DNA of 7,898 nucleotides from the NCBI GenBank assembly GCA_958346135.1, contig CATVQN010000040.1, positions 1-7,898 on the forward strand, written 5' to 3'. Position numbers and translations under genes: made by a program. The notes under the pieces are model-generated. The model made no database searches, was not told where the DNA came from, and worked only from the letters and a program-made list of their open reading frames with translations. Below are positions 1 through 6,864 of the stretch, in pieces. The DNA is from an uncultured Eubacteriales bacterium (lineage in GTDB: Bacteria > Bacillota > Clostridia > Monoglobales > Monoglobaceae). Every line of letters starts with the position of its first letter. The stretch's first letter is position 1.

Positions 1-515
1 CAATCGTTGCCTGCAAGAAGCTCCTCTTTCTCAAATTCCAGCTGATAATCAGTAAACTTCGCGCCCTCCTCCATGGGGACATTAAAGGCCGGATGACCGC
101 CCAGGCCAAAGAGCATTTCCTCCGTATCTCTGTTTTCTACCAAAAAATGCGTGGTCAACGTATTTCCCGCCAGGGAAAAGGTCACCGAGAAACGAAACTT
201 CCAAGGGTAATACTCCATAGTTTTGGGACTGTCAGTAAGCGTAAAGGTCACGCTGGAATCCGTCTTTTCACTGATCTCCATCTCTGTGCTGCGCACAAAC
301 CCATGTATCGGCATGGGGTAGTCCTTTCCCTGAATGGTAAGTACCCCATCGCGCAGTCTGCCTACAACCGGAAATAAAATCGGGGCGCAGTTTTCCCAAA
401 ATTCCGGGTTGCGCTGCCAGATATATTCTTTTCCGTTCTTGGTAAAAGACAGCAACTGGGCACCCAGACTGTCAATCTTGGCCGAAACACTGCCGCAAGA
501 AATTTCCTGAATCAT
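1..515 (-). CDS. Aldose 1-epimerase (mutarotase)/LacX-family protein, N-terminal part, truncated by the window edge
   Basis: The first 171 codons of a protein that continues beyond base 1. Reading from the ATG at 513-515 I see the galactose mutarotase-like beta-sandwich signature: GAQLLSF near residues 18-24, PILFPVVGRLRDG at 45-57 (equivalent of the GRxANR region), PIHGF at 69-73 and GLGGHPAFNVP at 137-147. H71 and H141 match the two conserved active-site histidines of the family; the catalytic Glu would lie in the missing C-terminal part. Family members interconvert alpha and beta anomers of hexoses or hexose phosphates in the cytoplasm; the LacX-like branch, with IHGF and GGHPAFN, is poorly characterised and its substrate cannot be told here. 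The start is supported by AAGGAGG at about 523-529, eight or so bases upstream. It follows ybaB by 29 bases in the same direction, so it is probably co-transcribed with dnaX-ybaB, in the place where recR is often found. Confidence 0.88.
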   Translation of the reverse strand, partial: MIQEISCGSVSAKIDSLGAQLLSFTKNGKEYIWQRNPEFWENCAPILFPVVGRLRDGVLTIQGKDYPMPIHGFVRSTEMEISEKTDSSVTFTLTDSPKTMEYYPWKFRFSVTFSLAGNTLTTHFLVENRDTEEMLFGLGGHPAFNVPMEEGAKFTDYQLEFEKEELLAGND

Positions 516-538
516 ATCAATTTCCTCCTTCAACAATA

Positions 539-558
539 CCGGTCTTAGAACAGACCGG
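539..558 (-). other. Small inverted repeat over the ybaB stop codon
   Basis: CCGGTCT (539-545) and AGACCGG (552-558) are perfect 7-bp inverted copies around a 6-base loop, and the ybaB stop codon (545-547) lies at the base of the stem. In the minus-strand RNA the stem is followed by UAUUGUUG and then the Shine-Dalgarno of the epimerase gene, so there is no proper U tract. It may be a weak attenuator, an mRNA-stabilising stem or a coupling element. The structure is seen; any function is inference. Confidence 0.35.
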
Positions 559-889
559 GAATATTCAAGCCGCCGGTAAGCTGACCCATCTGCGCGGAAT
601 TGTCTGCTTCCAGCTTACGCAAGCCCTCATTGACCGCCGCAACAATTAAATCTTGCAGCATCTCAATATCATCCGGATCTACAACCTCAGGCTTTAACTC
701 GATCTCCTGTACCTCACGCTTGCCGGAAATTACCACCCGAACCGCACCGCCGCCGGCAGTCGCTTCAAAGCTTTTGTTCTCCATTTCCTCCTGCATCTTT
801 ATCATTTGTTCCTGCATTTTTTGCGCCTGCTTCATCATCTGATTCATATTGGCGCCGCCCATGCCACGGGGAAATCCGCCTTTTGCCAT
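545..889 (-). CDS. ybaB: YbaB/EbfC family nucleoid-associated protein
   Basis: A 114-residue protein of normal family length. The N-terminal half is a Gly/Met-rich leader followed by a Met-, Gln- and Lys-rich helix (about residues 14-40, NQMMKQAQKMQEQM), then a short beta region (GGGAVRVVISGKREVQEIELKPEVV, read in pieces at 46-70), a DPDDIEMLQDLIVAAVNEGLRK helix at 71-92, and the typical C-terminus ending GGLNIPGLF. Members form tweezer-like homodimers that bind DNA with little sequence specificity and act in the nucleoid. The ATG at 887-889 has GGAAGGAGAG at 897-906 upstream. It sits 24 bases after the dnaX stop, the standard dnaX-ybaB pairing, so it is almost certainly in the dnaX operon. 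The usual next partner, recR, is not the next gene here. The identification is firm; the exact cellular role of the family (often linked to RecF/RecR-type repair by gene position) is less certain. Confidence 0.96.
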   Translation of the reverse strand: MAKGGFPRGMGGANMNQMMKQAQKMQEQMIKMQEEMENKSFEATAGGGAVRVVISGKREVQEIELKPEVVDPDDIEMLQDLIVAAVNEGLRKLEADNSAQMGQLTGGLNIPGLF

Positions 890-913
890 ATAATATCTCT
901 CCTTCCGACTGAT

Positions 914-2593
914 CTAGTCCTGATTTTTAACAATCGTCAATTTATCACCAAACATTTCCTTCTTTTCCGCTAAATCCAGAATACTGGTAGCATTCTCTTC
1001 GTTTGCTTCCGTTTTCCTCTGTCCCTCTAAAAAGGCCTTCACCTGCACCTGCCGGCCGCAAACCCTGCTAAACAGCTTTGCCAGATAGCTAATGCCTTCC
1101 GGCTTTGCAATGCGGTCATAAGCCGCCTGGTTACTCAGCTCCAGCTCAATCGTTTCACCGCTTGCAAAAGCTTTGGCATGATATAAAAAAGCAAATAACG
1201 CCTTACTCTCTTTTTTAATTTCCTGAAGCGCGTCTGCCCAATATTCCCAGAGATGACACTCATCGGCCGCAGCCGCTAAATCCGTCTCCGGTTTGGACTC
1301 AATCGTGTCAGAAACCGGAGCGACCGGCTCCGCTTTTTTCTGCCCTACAGGAACATCCCATGGCGGAGATTCCTCTGACTCTGCCGTTTTTGGCACTGCA
1401 GCTGTCGTTTCTGACGGAGCCGCCGATACAATCGTTCCCTGTGCCAAACGCCGCTCCAGCTTTTCAATGCGGGCAAGCAGCGCCGCATTCTCTGTACTGT
1501 ACTCCGGATTACACAGCTTTACCAACGCCATCTCTGCTGCCAGCTGCGGCGTCGACATCCACTTCGCCTGAGAAATGGCCTCTCCCAGAACCTGAATCAT
1601 ATATAAAATTTGTTCTACAGAAAACAATTCCGACTGTTCTCGATATTTTCTTGTAGTGTCAGCATTTCGCTCCAGAAGTTGCTCCGGTTCCTCGGCTGCC
1701 TTACAGATTAACAGACTTCGCAAATGCAGGGTCAGCTCTTCCAAAAAGTTCTGCACCTCTTTGCCCTGCCGGAAAAATTCATCTGCGCAAAGCAGCGCCG
1801 TTTGGGTATCGCCTTTGGCTATAGCGGCACCTACCTCAAACAATACTTTGGGATCAGCCACGCCGACAATCTCCGTTACCTGGGCACTGGTCAGCTTCTC
1901 CATGCCAAAGGCAGCACACTGATCTAAGATACTGAGTGCATCACGCATGGAACCGTCTCCCAGCTCCGCAACCAATTCCAGGGCATCCGGCGTTGCGGGA
2001 ATTCCCTCTGCCTCCGCAATCTTGGTCAGCCGTCCGGCAATCTCGTCTACACCAATCCGCCGAAAATCAAATCGCTGGCATCGGGATAAAACCGTTGCGG
2101 GAATCTTGTGCGGTTCTGTCGTTGCCAAAATAAACAAGGCATGAGCAGGCGGCTCCTCCAGAGTTTTCAGCAAAGCATTAAACGCCTCAGCAGTGAGCAT
2201 ATGCACCTCATCAATAATATAAACCTTATACGTACAGCCTGCCGGGGTATAAATTACCTCGTCACGAATTTCCCGAATATTTTCTACGCCACGGTTACTG
2301 GCAGCATCCATTTCATAGACATCCAAAATACTGCCGTCTAAAATTCCGCGGCAGGTAGGACACTGATTACAGGGCTCCCCATCCTGGGGATTTTCACAGT
2401 TTACCGCCCGGGAGAATATTTTTGCCGTAGAGGTCTTTCCGGTACCGCGCGTGCCGCAAAACAGATAGGCATGGTTAATGCGGCCGGCTGCAATTCCGTT
2501 TTTCAAAGTGTCAGAGACGTGTTTCTGTCCTACCACATCCGCAAAGGTCATAGGCCGCCATTTTCGGTACAGCGCCTGATAAGACTCTGACAT
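914..2593 (-). CDS. dnaX: DNA polymerase III subunit tau (clamp loader ATPase), possibly also gamma by recoding
   Basis: A 559-residue protein, normal for Firmicute DnaX. It is the ATPase core of the clamp loader that opens and places the beta sliding clamp on primed DNA and ties polymerases together. Seen in order: N-terminal YRKWRPMTFADVVGQ (9-23); Walker A GTRGTGKTS (47-55); a zinc-binding module with C66, C75, C78 and C81; Walker B IIDEVH (126-131); sensor 1 LATTE (156-160); the SRC arginine-finger segment (170-172); sensor 2 GDGSMRDALS (212-221); collar domain to about 370; a Pro/Glu/Ala-rich linker (about 388-442); and the tau-specific domain (about 445-559). The ATG at 2591-2593 has an ideal AGGAGGTGA Shine-Dalgarno at 2598-2606. 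SRP RNA lies just upstream and ybaB 24 bases downstream, the conserved Firmicute arrangement. An A6 run at codons 419-420 could yield a short form (see separate entry). No damage to key residues is visible. Confidence 0.98.
   Translation of the reverse strand: MSESYQALYRKWRPMTFADVVGQKHVSDTLKNGIAAGRINHAYLFCGTRGTGKTSTAKIFSRAVNCENPQDGEPCNQCPTCRGILDGSILDVYEMDAASNRGVENIREIRDEVIYTPAGCTYKVYIIDEVHMLTAEAFNALLKTLEEPPAHALFILATTEPHKIPATVLSRCQRFDFRRIGVDEIAGRLTKIAEAEGIPATPDALELVAELGDGSMRDALSILDQCAAFGMEKLTSAQVTEIVGVADPKVLFEVGAAIAKGDTQTALLCADEFFRQGKEVQNFLEELTLHLRSLLICKAAEEPEQLLERNADTTRKYREQSELFSVEQILYMIQVLGEAISQAKWMSTPQLAAEMALVKLCNPEYSTENAALLARIEKLERRLAQGTIVSAAPSETTAAVPKTAESEESPPWDVPVGQKKAEPVAPVSDTIESKPETDLAAAADECHLWEYWADALQEIKKESKALFAFLYHAKAFASGETIELELSNQAAYDRIAKPEGISYLAKLFSRVCGRQVQVKAFLEGQRKTEANEENATSILDLAEKKEMFGDKLTIVKNQD
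1308..1339 (-). other. Candidate -1 recoding site in dnaX giving a gamma-like short product
   Basis: On the coding strand, codons 419-420 are AAA AAA followed by G (A6 run at 1334-1339). One base later comes a perfect 6-bp stem CGGAGC (1327-1332) / GCTCCG (1316-1321) with loop CGGTC. Shifting to the -1 frame after the As, or adding one A by polymerase slippage, reads eight codons (SGAGRSGF) and then TGA at 1308-1310. The product would be 428 residues: the whole ATPase and collar part without the tau-specific domain, close to the 431-residue gamma of E. coli. The zero frame is AAA|AAA|G, not the classical A|AAA|AAG, so tandem tRNA slippage would be imperfect; slippage of the single tRNA at codon 420 or transcriptional slippage fits better. 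Sequence and stop are seen; actual use is inference. Confidence 0.45.
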
Positions 2594-2673
2594 TTTCTCA
2601 CCTCCTGCATCATACTCCGATTCTCAGTCTTTATTTTCTCCGTTTTCAAAATTAGATTCTGAATTTATATCCC

Positions 2674-2694
2674 AGAAATTACCGCATAATTTCT
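2674..2694. repeat. Perfect 8-bp inverted repeat in the dnaX leader
   Basis: AGAAATTA (2674-2681) and TAATTTCT (2687-2694) flank a 5-base centre CCGCA. The dyad lies between the SRP RNA 3' end and the dnaX Shine-Dalgarno, about 80 bases upstream of the dnaX ATG. In the minus-strand RNA it could form an AU-rich hairpin, but it is not followed by a U tract, so it is not a typical terminator. It could be an operator, a processing signal separating SRP RNA from the dnaX message, or chance in AT-rich DNA. Confidence 0.4.
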
Positions 2695-2708
2695 TATATA
2701 ATAAAAAA

Positions 2709-2977
2709 TCATGTGCTTGCCTTTGAAATAACAGAACCTGCGTTACCCGAACAGTAAGCTCAAGTCTGGCGCCCTCACGGCACATCGAAATAACTGCTTA
2801 TCGCTGCTGCGTTCCCGCCCTGACGAGGTTCACAGGTTTCAATTGCGTAAGACCAGACCGTCAACACCACTTGAACGGGGCAGACCAGACACGGCTATCC
2901 CTCATGGCAAGTTTTCATCCCCTCTATAGCGGATTGAGGGTTACAAGGCACCGCTAACGCCCCGATTTAACATGACC
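2709..2977 (-). ncRNA. ffs: Signal recognition particle RNA, large bacterial (Alu-containing) type
   Basis: The RNA scaffold of the signal recognition particle, which binds Ffh and targets nascent membrane proteins. On the minus strand the Ffh-binding domain IV reads GUCAGG, then GCG-GGAA-CGC (a GNRA tetraloop on a 3-bp stem, 2809-2818), then AGCAG, which is the conserved asymmetric-loop arrangement. The 5' part carries the Alu-domain UGUAAC (2940-2945) followed by a CCCUC/GAGGG stem-loop. The ends close by GCGUUA (2955-2960) with UAACGC (2740-2745), and further out by UCAUG (2971-2975) with CAUGA (2709-2713), directly before a U6 run (2703-2708) that may end transcription. The length of about 270 nt matches the Gram-positive large form (B. 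subtilis scRNA is about 271). Position directly upstream of dnaX is the same as in B. subtilis. Core identification is firm; the exact ends are inferred from the promoter and outer helix and may be off by several bases. Confidence 0.93.
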
Positions 2978-2982
2978 CATTT

Positions 2983-3011
2983 ATTATAGCACAAGAACAT
3001 AGAAATGGCAA
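2983..3011 (-). promoter_or_regulatory. Sigma-A promoter of the SRP RNA
   Basis: On the minus strand: -35 TTGCCA (3006-3011), 17-base spacer, -10 TATAAT (2983-2988) preceded by TGC, an extended -10. This is a near-consensus promoter, as expected for an abundant stable RNA. Transcription should start about 2976-2978, at the G run just before the UCAUG that pairs with the RNA 3' end. The same transcript may read through into dnaX, since I see no clearer dnaX promoter. Confidence 0.85.
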
Positions 3012-3016
3012 GGGCA

Positions 3017-3056
3017 TTTTCCCGATTTCAAAAAAATTTTCCCGATTTCAAAAAAA
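3017..3056. repeat. Two tandem 20-bp A-tract repeats upstream of the SRP RNA promoter
   Basis: Two exact adjacent 20-bp copies (3017-3036 and 3037-3056), each with TTTT, CCCGATTTC and a run of seven As, followed by a decayed start of a third (TTTCCG). They begin five bases beyond the -35 box, covering about -40 to -79 of the SRP RNA promoter. The A/T tracts recur about every two helical turns on the same DNA face. This suits an UP element for the RNA polymerase alpha C-terminal domain or intrinsic curvature. Repeat and position are seen; the activating role is inferred. Confidence 0.7.
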
Positions 3057-3211
3057 TTTCCGTCAACTGATGAATCCCTTTCCAGGCCTATCTTTTCTAT
3101 CCGTTTGCTGTTGTACACACATCCTCTGGAGCACATAAAATAGCACAATGCCCCCAACATTTCACTTGCAATGAACCGAGTTTCTGTTTTTGCATCATTT
3201 CATGTTAACGC

Positions 3212-3244
3212 AAAAAGAGAACTGCCAAAAGGCAGCTCTCTTTT
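3212..3244 (-). terminator. Intrinsic terminator of the PFOR gene
   Basis: In minus-strand RNA a 14-bp stem AAAAGAGAGCUGCC / GGCAGUUCUCUUUU (one G-U pair) closes a UUUU loop (3227-3230), and five Us end the structure at 3212-3216. It begins 12 bases after the PFOR stop codon. The A-rich side facing the plus strand makes it potentially bidirectional, but no plus-strand gene points into it. The 155 bases further left (3057-3211) hold no gene I can recognise. Confidence 0.93.
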
Positions 3245-3256
3245 AAATAGTGGCAA

Positions 3257-6200
3257 TTAGTCTTGGTTTGCCATTTTCTTATAAACTGCATATCTTGCAG
3301 CCAAATCCTTTTCAGCCTTGTCAAAGAGCTGATCCGCAACAGCAGGATAGCCTTTCTTGAGCATCAGGTAACGGTTCTCGCCCATCATGAAGTCCTTCAC
3401 GCTGCCGGTAGGCTCTTTGGAATCCAGAATAAACGGATTCTTGCCCTCTTCTGCCAGCTGCGGGTCGAATCTCCACAGATGCCAGTAACCGGTCTCAACC
3501 GCCTTCTTCTCTTCAGCGATGGAGTTGCCCATACCGCCCTTGGCTTTAATACCGTGGTTAATACAGGGAGCATATGCAATAATCAGGGACGGACCCGGAT
3601 ATGCCTCTGCCTCTTTGATTGCCTTTAAGGCCTGCGCCATGTTTGCACCCAATGCAATCTGCGCTACATATACATAGCCGTAGGTGGTTGCAATCATGCC
3701 GAGATCCTTTTTCTTCACCTTCTTACCGGAAGCGGCGAATTTCGCAACAGCTGCAGTCGGCGTTGCCTTAGAGGACTGACCGCCGGTATTGGAATATACC
3801 TCGGTATCTACCACAAAAATGTTAATATCTTCGCCGGAGGCAATAACATGATCCAGACCACCGTAACCGATATCGTATGCCCAGCCGTCACCGCCGAATA
3901 CCCACTGAGAACGCTTTACTAAGAAGTCAGTTCTGTCAGCAATTTCTTTGATAGCAGGATTGCTCATATCCGCACTCTGAATCAGAGCAGTAATCTTGTC
4001 TGCCGCAGCCTTTGAGCCGGCAGCGCAGTTCTTCGCATCAATCCATTCTTTGAATGCATCGGCCAGTTCCGGAGAAACAACATCCATAACCTCATTCATT
4101 CTGGATTCTAAGGTATTTCTAACCTTCTTATTGGCCATCACCATACCCAGACCAAACTCGGCATTGTCCTCAAACAAGGAGTTTGCCCAAGCCGGGCCCT
4201 TGCCGTCTGCATCCTTACAATACGGCATAGAAGGAGCAGAGCCACCCCAAATTGAGGTACAACCGGTTGCATTTGCCACCATCATTCTATCGCCAAACAG
4301 CTGCGTAATCAGCTTGATATACGGGGTCTCGCCGCAGCCTGCGCAAGCGCCGGAGAACTCCAGATACGGTGCAGCAAACTGCGAATTCTTCACGTTTGCG
4401 GTCTTGTCTACCAGATTTGCTTTATTGGAAACCTCATCCATTGCATAGTTCCAATTGGGAACCTGAGCATCGGAAACGTCATCAATTGGCTTCATAACCA
4501 GTGCCTTACCCTTCGGTGCAGGACAAACGTTTGCACAAACGCCGCAGCCCAGACAGTCAAGGGGAGATACCTGCACTCTGAATTCCAGACCGGCAAAGTC
4601 TTTGCCGACTGCCTTTAAGGTCTCAAAGTTAGAAGGTGCAGCACTCTTCTCGTCTTCATTGACCAAAACCGGACGGATTGCGGCATGCGGACATACCAGA
4701 GAACACTGGTTACACTGGATACAGAACTCCGGCTGCCATTCGGGAACCAAAACAGCTACGCCGCGCTTTTCATACCGGGAAGTACCGGTTTCAAAGGTAC
4801 CGTCCTCACGACCGTTAAATACGCTAACCGGCAGCTTGTTACCGCGCTGTGCATTCACCGGATCTACCAAATCGGTAATAAATACAGGACGGCCTTCTTC
4901 CTTCGTCTCATCGTCCTTCGCATCCTTCCAGGAAGCGGGAACATCAATCTTCACCAGGGCATCAATCGCACCGTCAACTGCGGCGCAGTTCATGTTTACG
5001 ATTTCATCGCCCTTCTTGCCATAGGTCTTTTTAATAGCTTCTTTAATCAAGGTAACCGCCTTATCAAAGGGGATAACCTCAGAAAGCTTAAAGAACGCAC
5101 TCTGGGTAACCATGTTGATACGGTTGGGACCCAAACCAACTTTTACTGCTACATCAACTGCATTGATGGTATAGAAGTTAATGTCGTTTTCAGCGATATA
5201 ACGCTTTACATGACCCGGGAGCTTTTCATTTAGCTCTTCCGGAGACCATACACAGTTAAGCAGGAAGGTTCCGCCCTTTCTCAAACCTTCGAGAACATCA
5301 TACTGGTAAACATAAGCGGGCTTATGACACGCAATATAGTCAGCTTCATCCAACAGATAAGTAGACTTGATGGGAGTCTTACCAAATCTCAAGTGGGACA
5401 TGGTAACACCGCCGGACTTTTTGGAGTCATAATCAAAGTATGCCTGTGCGTACAGATCGGTGTTATCACCTATGATCTTAATCGCATCCTTGTTAGCACC
5501 AACGGTACCGTCAGAGCCAAAGCCCCAGAACTTACAGCGGGTTGCGCCGGCAGGAGCAGCATTGACTCTCTCGCCTAGAGCCAGTGACAGATTGGTTACA
5601 TCATCGTTAATACCGATGGTGAACTCCTCTTTCGGCTCGGCGGCATCCATATTCTTGAATACGGCAACCAACTGAGTCGGGGTGGTATCCTTAGAACCAA
5701 GACCAAAACGTCCGCCGATAATCATAGGAGCATTTGCACAGTCCTTATACAGGTTGCAGATATCCAGATACAGAGGCTCGCCCAGAGAACCGGGTTCCTT
5801 GGTTCTGTCCAGAACTGCAATCTTCTCTACCGACTTAGGCATTACGTCAAAGAAGTACTTCGCAGAGAACGGTCTGTACAGGTGAACCTCTAAAACGCCC
5901 ACCTTTTCGCCTCTTGCGTTTAAGTAATCCACCGTCTCTTCCAGCGCCTGGCATACACTGCCCATTGCTACGATAACCTTCTTGGCATCCGGTGCACCGT
6001 AGTAATTAAAGGGCTTGTATTCACGGCCGGTAATCTTGGTAATCTCCCTCATGTAATCTGCGACAATATCCGGGATCTTTTCGTAGAACTTATTGGAAGC
6101 CTCTCTGCCTTGGAAGTAGATATCGCCGTTTTGTGCCGTACCTCTCAATACCGGGTGCTCCGGATTTAAAGCACGGTCTCTGAATTCCTTCAAAGCGTCC

Positions 6201-6790
6201 TGATCCACCAGACTCTTCAAATCTTCGTAGTCCATAACTTCAATCTTCTGAATTTCGTGAGAAGTACGGAAACCGTCAAAGAAGTGAATAAAAGGAACCC
6301 GGCCCTTAATAGCCGCCAGATGTGCAACGCCTGCCAGATCCATAACCTCCTGTACGCTGCCGGATGCCAGCATTGCAAAACCGGTCTGACGACAAGCCAT
6401 TACGTCCTGATGGTCGCCGAAGATGTTCAGCGCATGTGCAGCAATTGCTCTTGCACTAACGTGGAAAACGGTCGGCAGCAATTCGCCGGCAATTTTATAC
6501 ATATTCGGGATCATAAGCAAAAGCCCCTGAGATGCCGTAAAGGTCGTAGTCAAAGCGCCGGCCTGAAGAGAGCCGTGTACCGCACCGGCTGCACCGGCCT
6601 CGGACTGCATTTCTACAACTTCTACTGTTTCGCCAAAAATATTTTTCTGGCCTTTTGCACTCCATTCATCAACATATTCAGCCATTGTTGATGACGGGGT
6701 AATCGGATAGATTGCTGCGACTTCGGTAAACGCATAAGCGCAATGTGCCGCAGCGCAGTTACCATCCATGGTCTTAAATTTCTTTGCCAT
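3257..6790 (-). CDS. nifJ: Pyruvate:ferredoxin (flavodoxin) oxidoreductase, single-chain homodimer type
   Basis: A 1177-residue enzyme that oxidatively decarboxylates pyruvate with CoA to acetyl-CoA and CO2, passing electrons to ferredoxin; the central pyruvate step in anaerobic fermenters, cytoplasmic. Domains in order: N-terminal pyrimidine-binding domain with YPITPSSTMAE (28-38); domain II (about 260-385); the gamma-type domain with GFGSDGTVGANK (423-434); EKR linker region (about 640-685); a two-cluster ferredoxin domain with C690/C693/C696/C700 and C746/C749/C752/C756; and the TPP domain with GDGW (967-970) and DTEVYSNTGGQ (995-1005). The third, proximal 4Fe-4S cluster ligands are all present: C816, C819, C844 and C1076. 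It lacks the long C-terminal protective extension of Desulfovibrio africanus PFOR and ends as clostridial enzymes do. The ATG at 6788-6790 has AAGGAGG at 6800-6806. It has its own promoter and terminator, so it is monocistronic. Other 2-oxoacid substrates cannot be fully excluded. The symbol porA or por is used equally. Confidence 0.98.
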   Translation of the reverse strand: MAKKFKTMDGNCAAAHCAYAFTEVAAIYPITPSSTMAEYVDEWSAKGQKNIFGETVEVVEMQSEAGAAGAVHGSLQAGALTTTFTASQGLLLMIPNMYKIAGELLPTVFHVSARAIAAHALNIFGDHQDVMACRQTGFAMLASGSVQEVMDLAGVAHLAAIKGRVPFIHFFDGFRTSHEIQKIEVMDYEDLKSLVDQDALKEFRDRALNPEHPVLRGTAQNGDIYFQGREASNKFYEKIPDIVADYMREITKITGREYKPFNYYGAPDAKKVIVAMGSVCQALEETVDYLNARGEKVGVLEVHLYRPFSAKYFFDVMPKSVEKIAVLDRTKEPGSLGEPLYLDICNLYKDCANAPMIIGGRFGLGSKDTTPTQLVAVFKNMDAAEPKEEFTIGINDDVTNLSLALGERVNAAPAGATRCKFWGFGSDGTVGANKDAIKIIGDNTDLYAQAYFDYDSKKSGGVTMSHLRFGKTPIKSTYLLDEADYIACHKPAYVYQYDVLEGLRKGGTFLLNCVWSPEELNEKLPGHVKRYIAENDINFYTINAVDVAVKVGLGPNRINMVTQSAFFKLSEVIPFDKAVTLIKEAIKKTYGKKGDEIVNMNCAAVDGAIDALVKIDVPASWKDAKDDETKEEGRPVFITDLVDPVNAQRGNKLPVSVFNGREDGTFETGTSRYEKRGVAVLVPEWQPEFCIQCNQCSLVCPHAAIRPVLVNEDEKSAAPSNFETLKAVGKDFAGLEFRVQVSPLDCLGCGVCANVCPAPKGKALVMKPIDDVSDAQVPNWNYAMDEVSNKANLVDKTANVKNSQFAAPYLEFSGACAGCGETPYIKLITQLFGDRMMVANATGCTSIWGGSAPSMPYCKDADGKGPAWANSLFEDNAEFGLGMVMANKKVRNTLESRMNEVMDVVSPELADAFKEWIDAKNCAAGSKAAADKITALIQSADMSNPAIKEIADRTDFLVKRSQWVFGGDGWAYDIGYGGLDHVIASGEDINIFVVDTEVYSNTGGQSSKATPTAAVAKFAASGKKVKKKDLGMIATTYGYVYVAQIALGANMAQALKAIKEAEAYPGPSLIIAYAPCINHGIKAKGGMGNSIAEEKKAVETGYWHLWRFDPQLAEEGKNPFILDSKEPTGSVKDFMMGENRYLMLKKGYPAVADQLFDKAEKDLAARYAVYKKMANQD

Positions 6791-6842
6791 GATGATTTGC
6801 CTCCTTGGTATGTTTTAAAGTTCATTCTTTTTCGTCATTTAG

Positions 6843-6857
6843 GGTTTATTATAAACC
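6843..6857. promoter_or_regulatory. 15-bp palindrome at the PFOR transcription start, candidate operator
   Basis: GGTTTAT-T-ATAAACC is a perfect 7-bp dyad around one central base. It begins about eight bases downstream of the -10 box, so it covers roughly +1 to +16 of the predicted PFOR transcript. A repressor bound here would block initiation or escape. In RNA the same bases can form a 6-bp stem with a UAA loop at the extreme 5' end, which could protect the message instead. I do not recognise it as a known box; it does not match the Rex consensus TTGTGAAnnnnTTCACAA. Confidence 0.5.
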
Positions 6858-6864
6858 ACTAATC

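Noticed and set aside
93..377. 94-codon plus-strand frame opposite the epimerase gene
   Set aside because: The minus strand here encodes clear aldose-epimerase motifs, so this is a shadow frame.
2620..2649. Possible dnaX promoter TTGAAA with GAGAAT at 18 bases
   Set aside because: The -10 has only 4 of 6 matches and no TGn extension, unlike the three strong promoters in the window. Too weak to annotate.
2761..2990. Repeated short GACCAG/CAGACC motifs that first looked like a repeat array
   Set aside because: They are the long helix arms of the SRP RNA and are explained by its secondary structure.
3137..3165. Minus-strand promoter-like TGCTATTTT with GTGAAA 17 bases upstream, sharing TTGTGCTAT with the SRP promoter
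   Set aside because: Only 4 of 6 matches in each box, and it lies between the PFOR terminator and the SRP promoter with no product of its own. Probably chance, though a secondary SRP RNA start cannot be ruled out.
3263..3628. 121-codon plus-strand frame opposite the 3' end of PFOR
   Set aside because: Antisense shadow of a well-conserved coding frame; no ribosome binding site and no family resemblance. The same holds for the other plus-strand frames opposite PFOR and dnaX.
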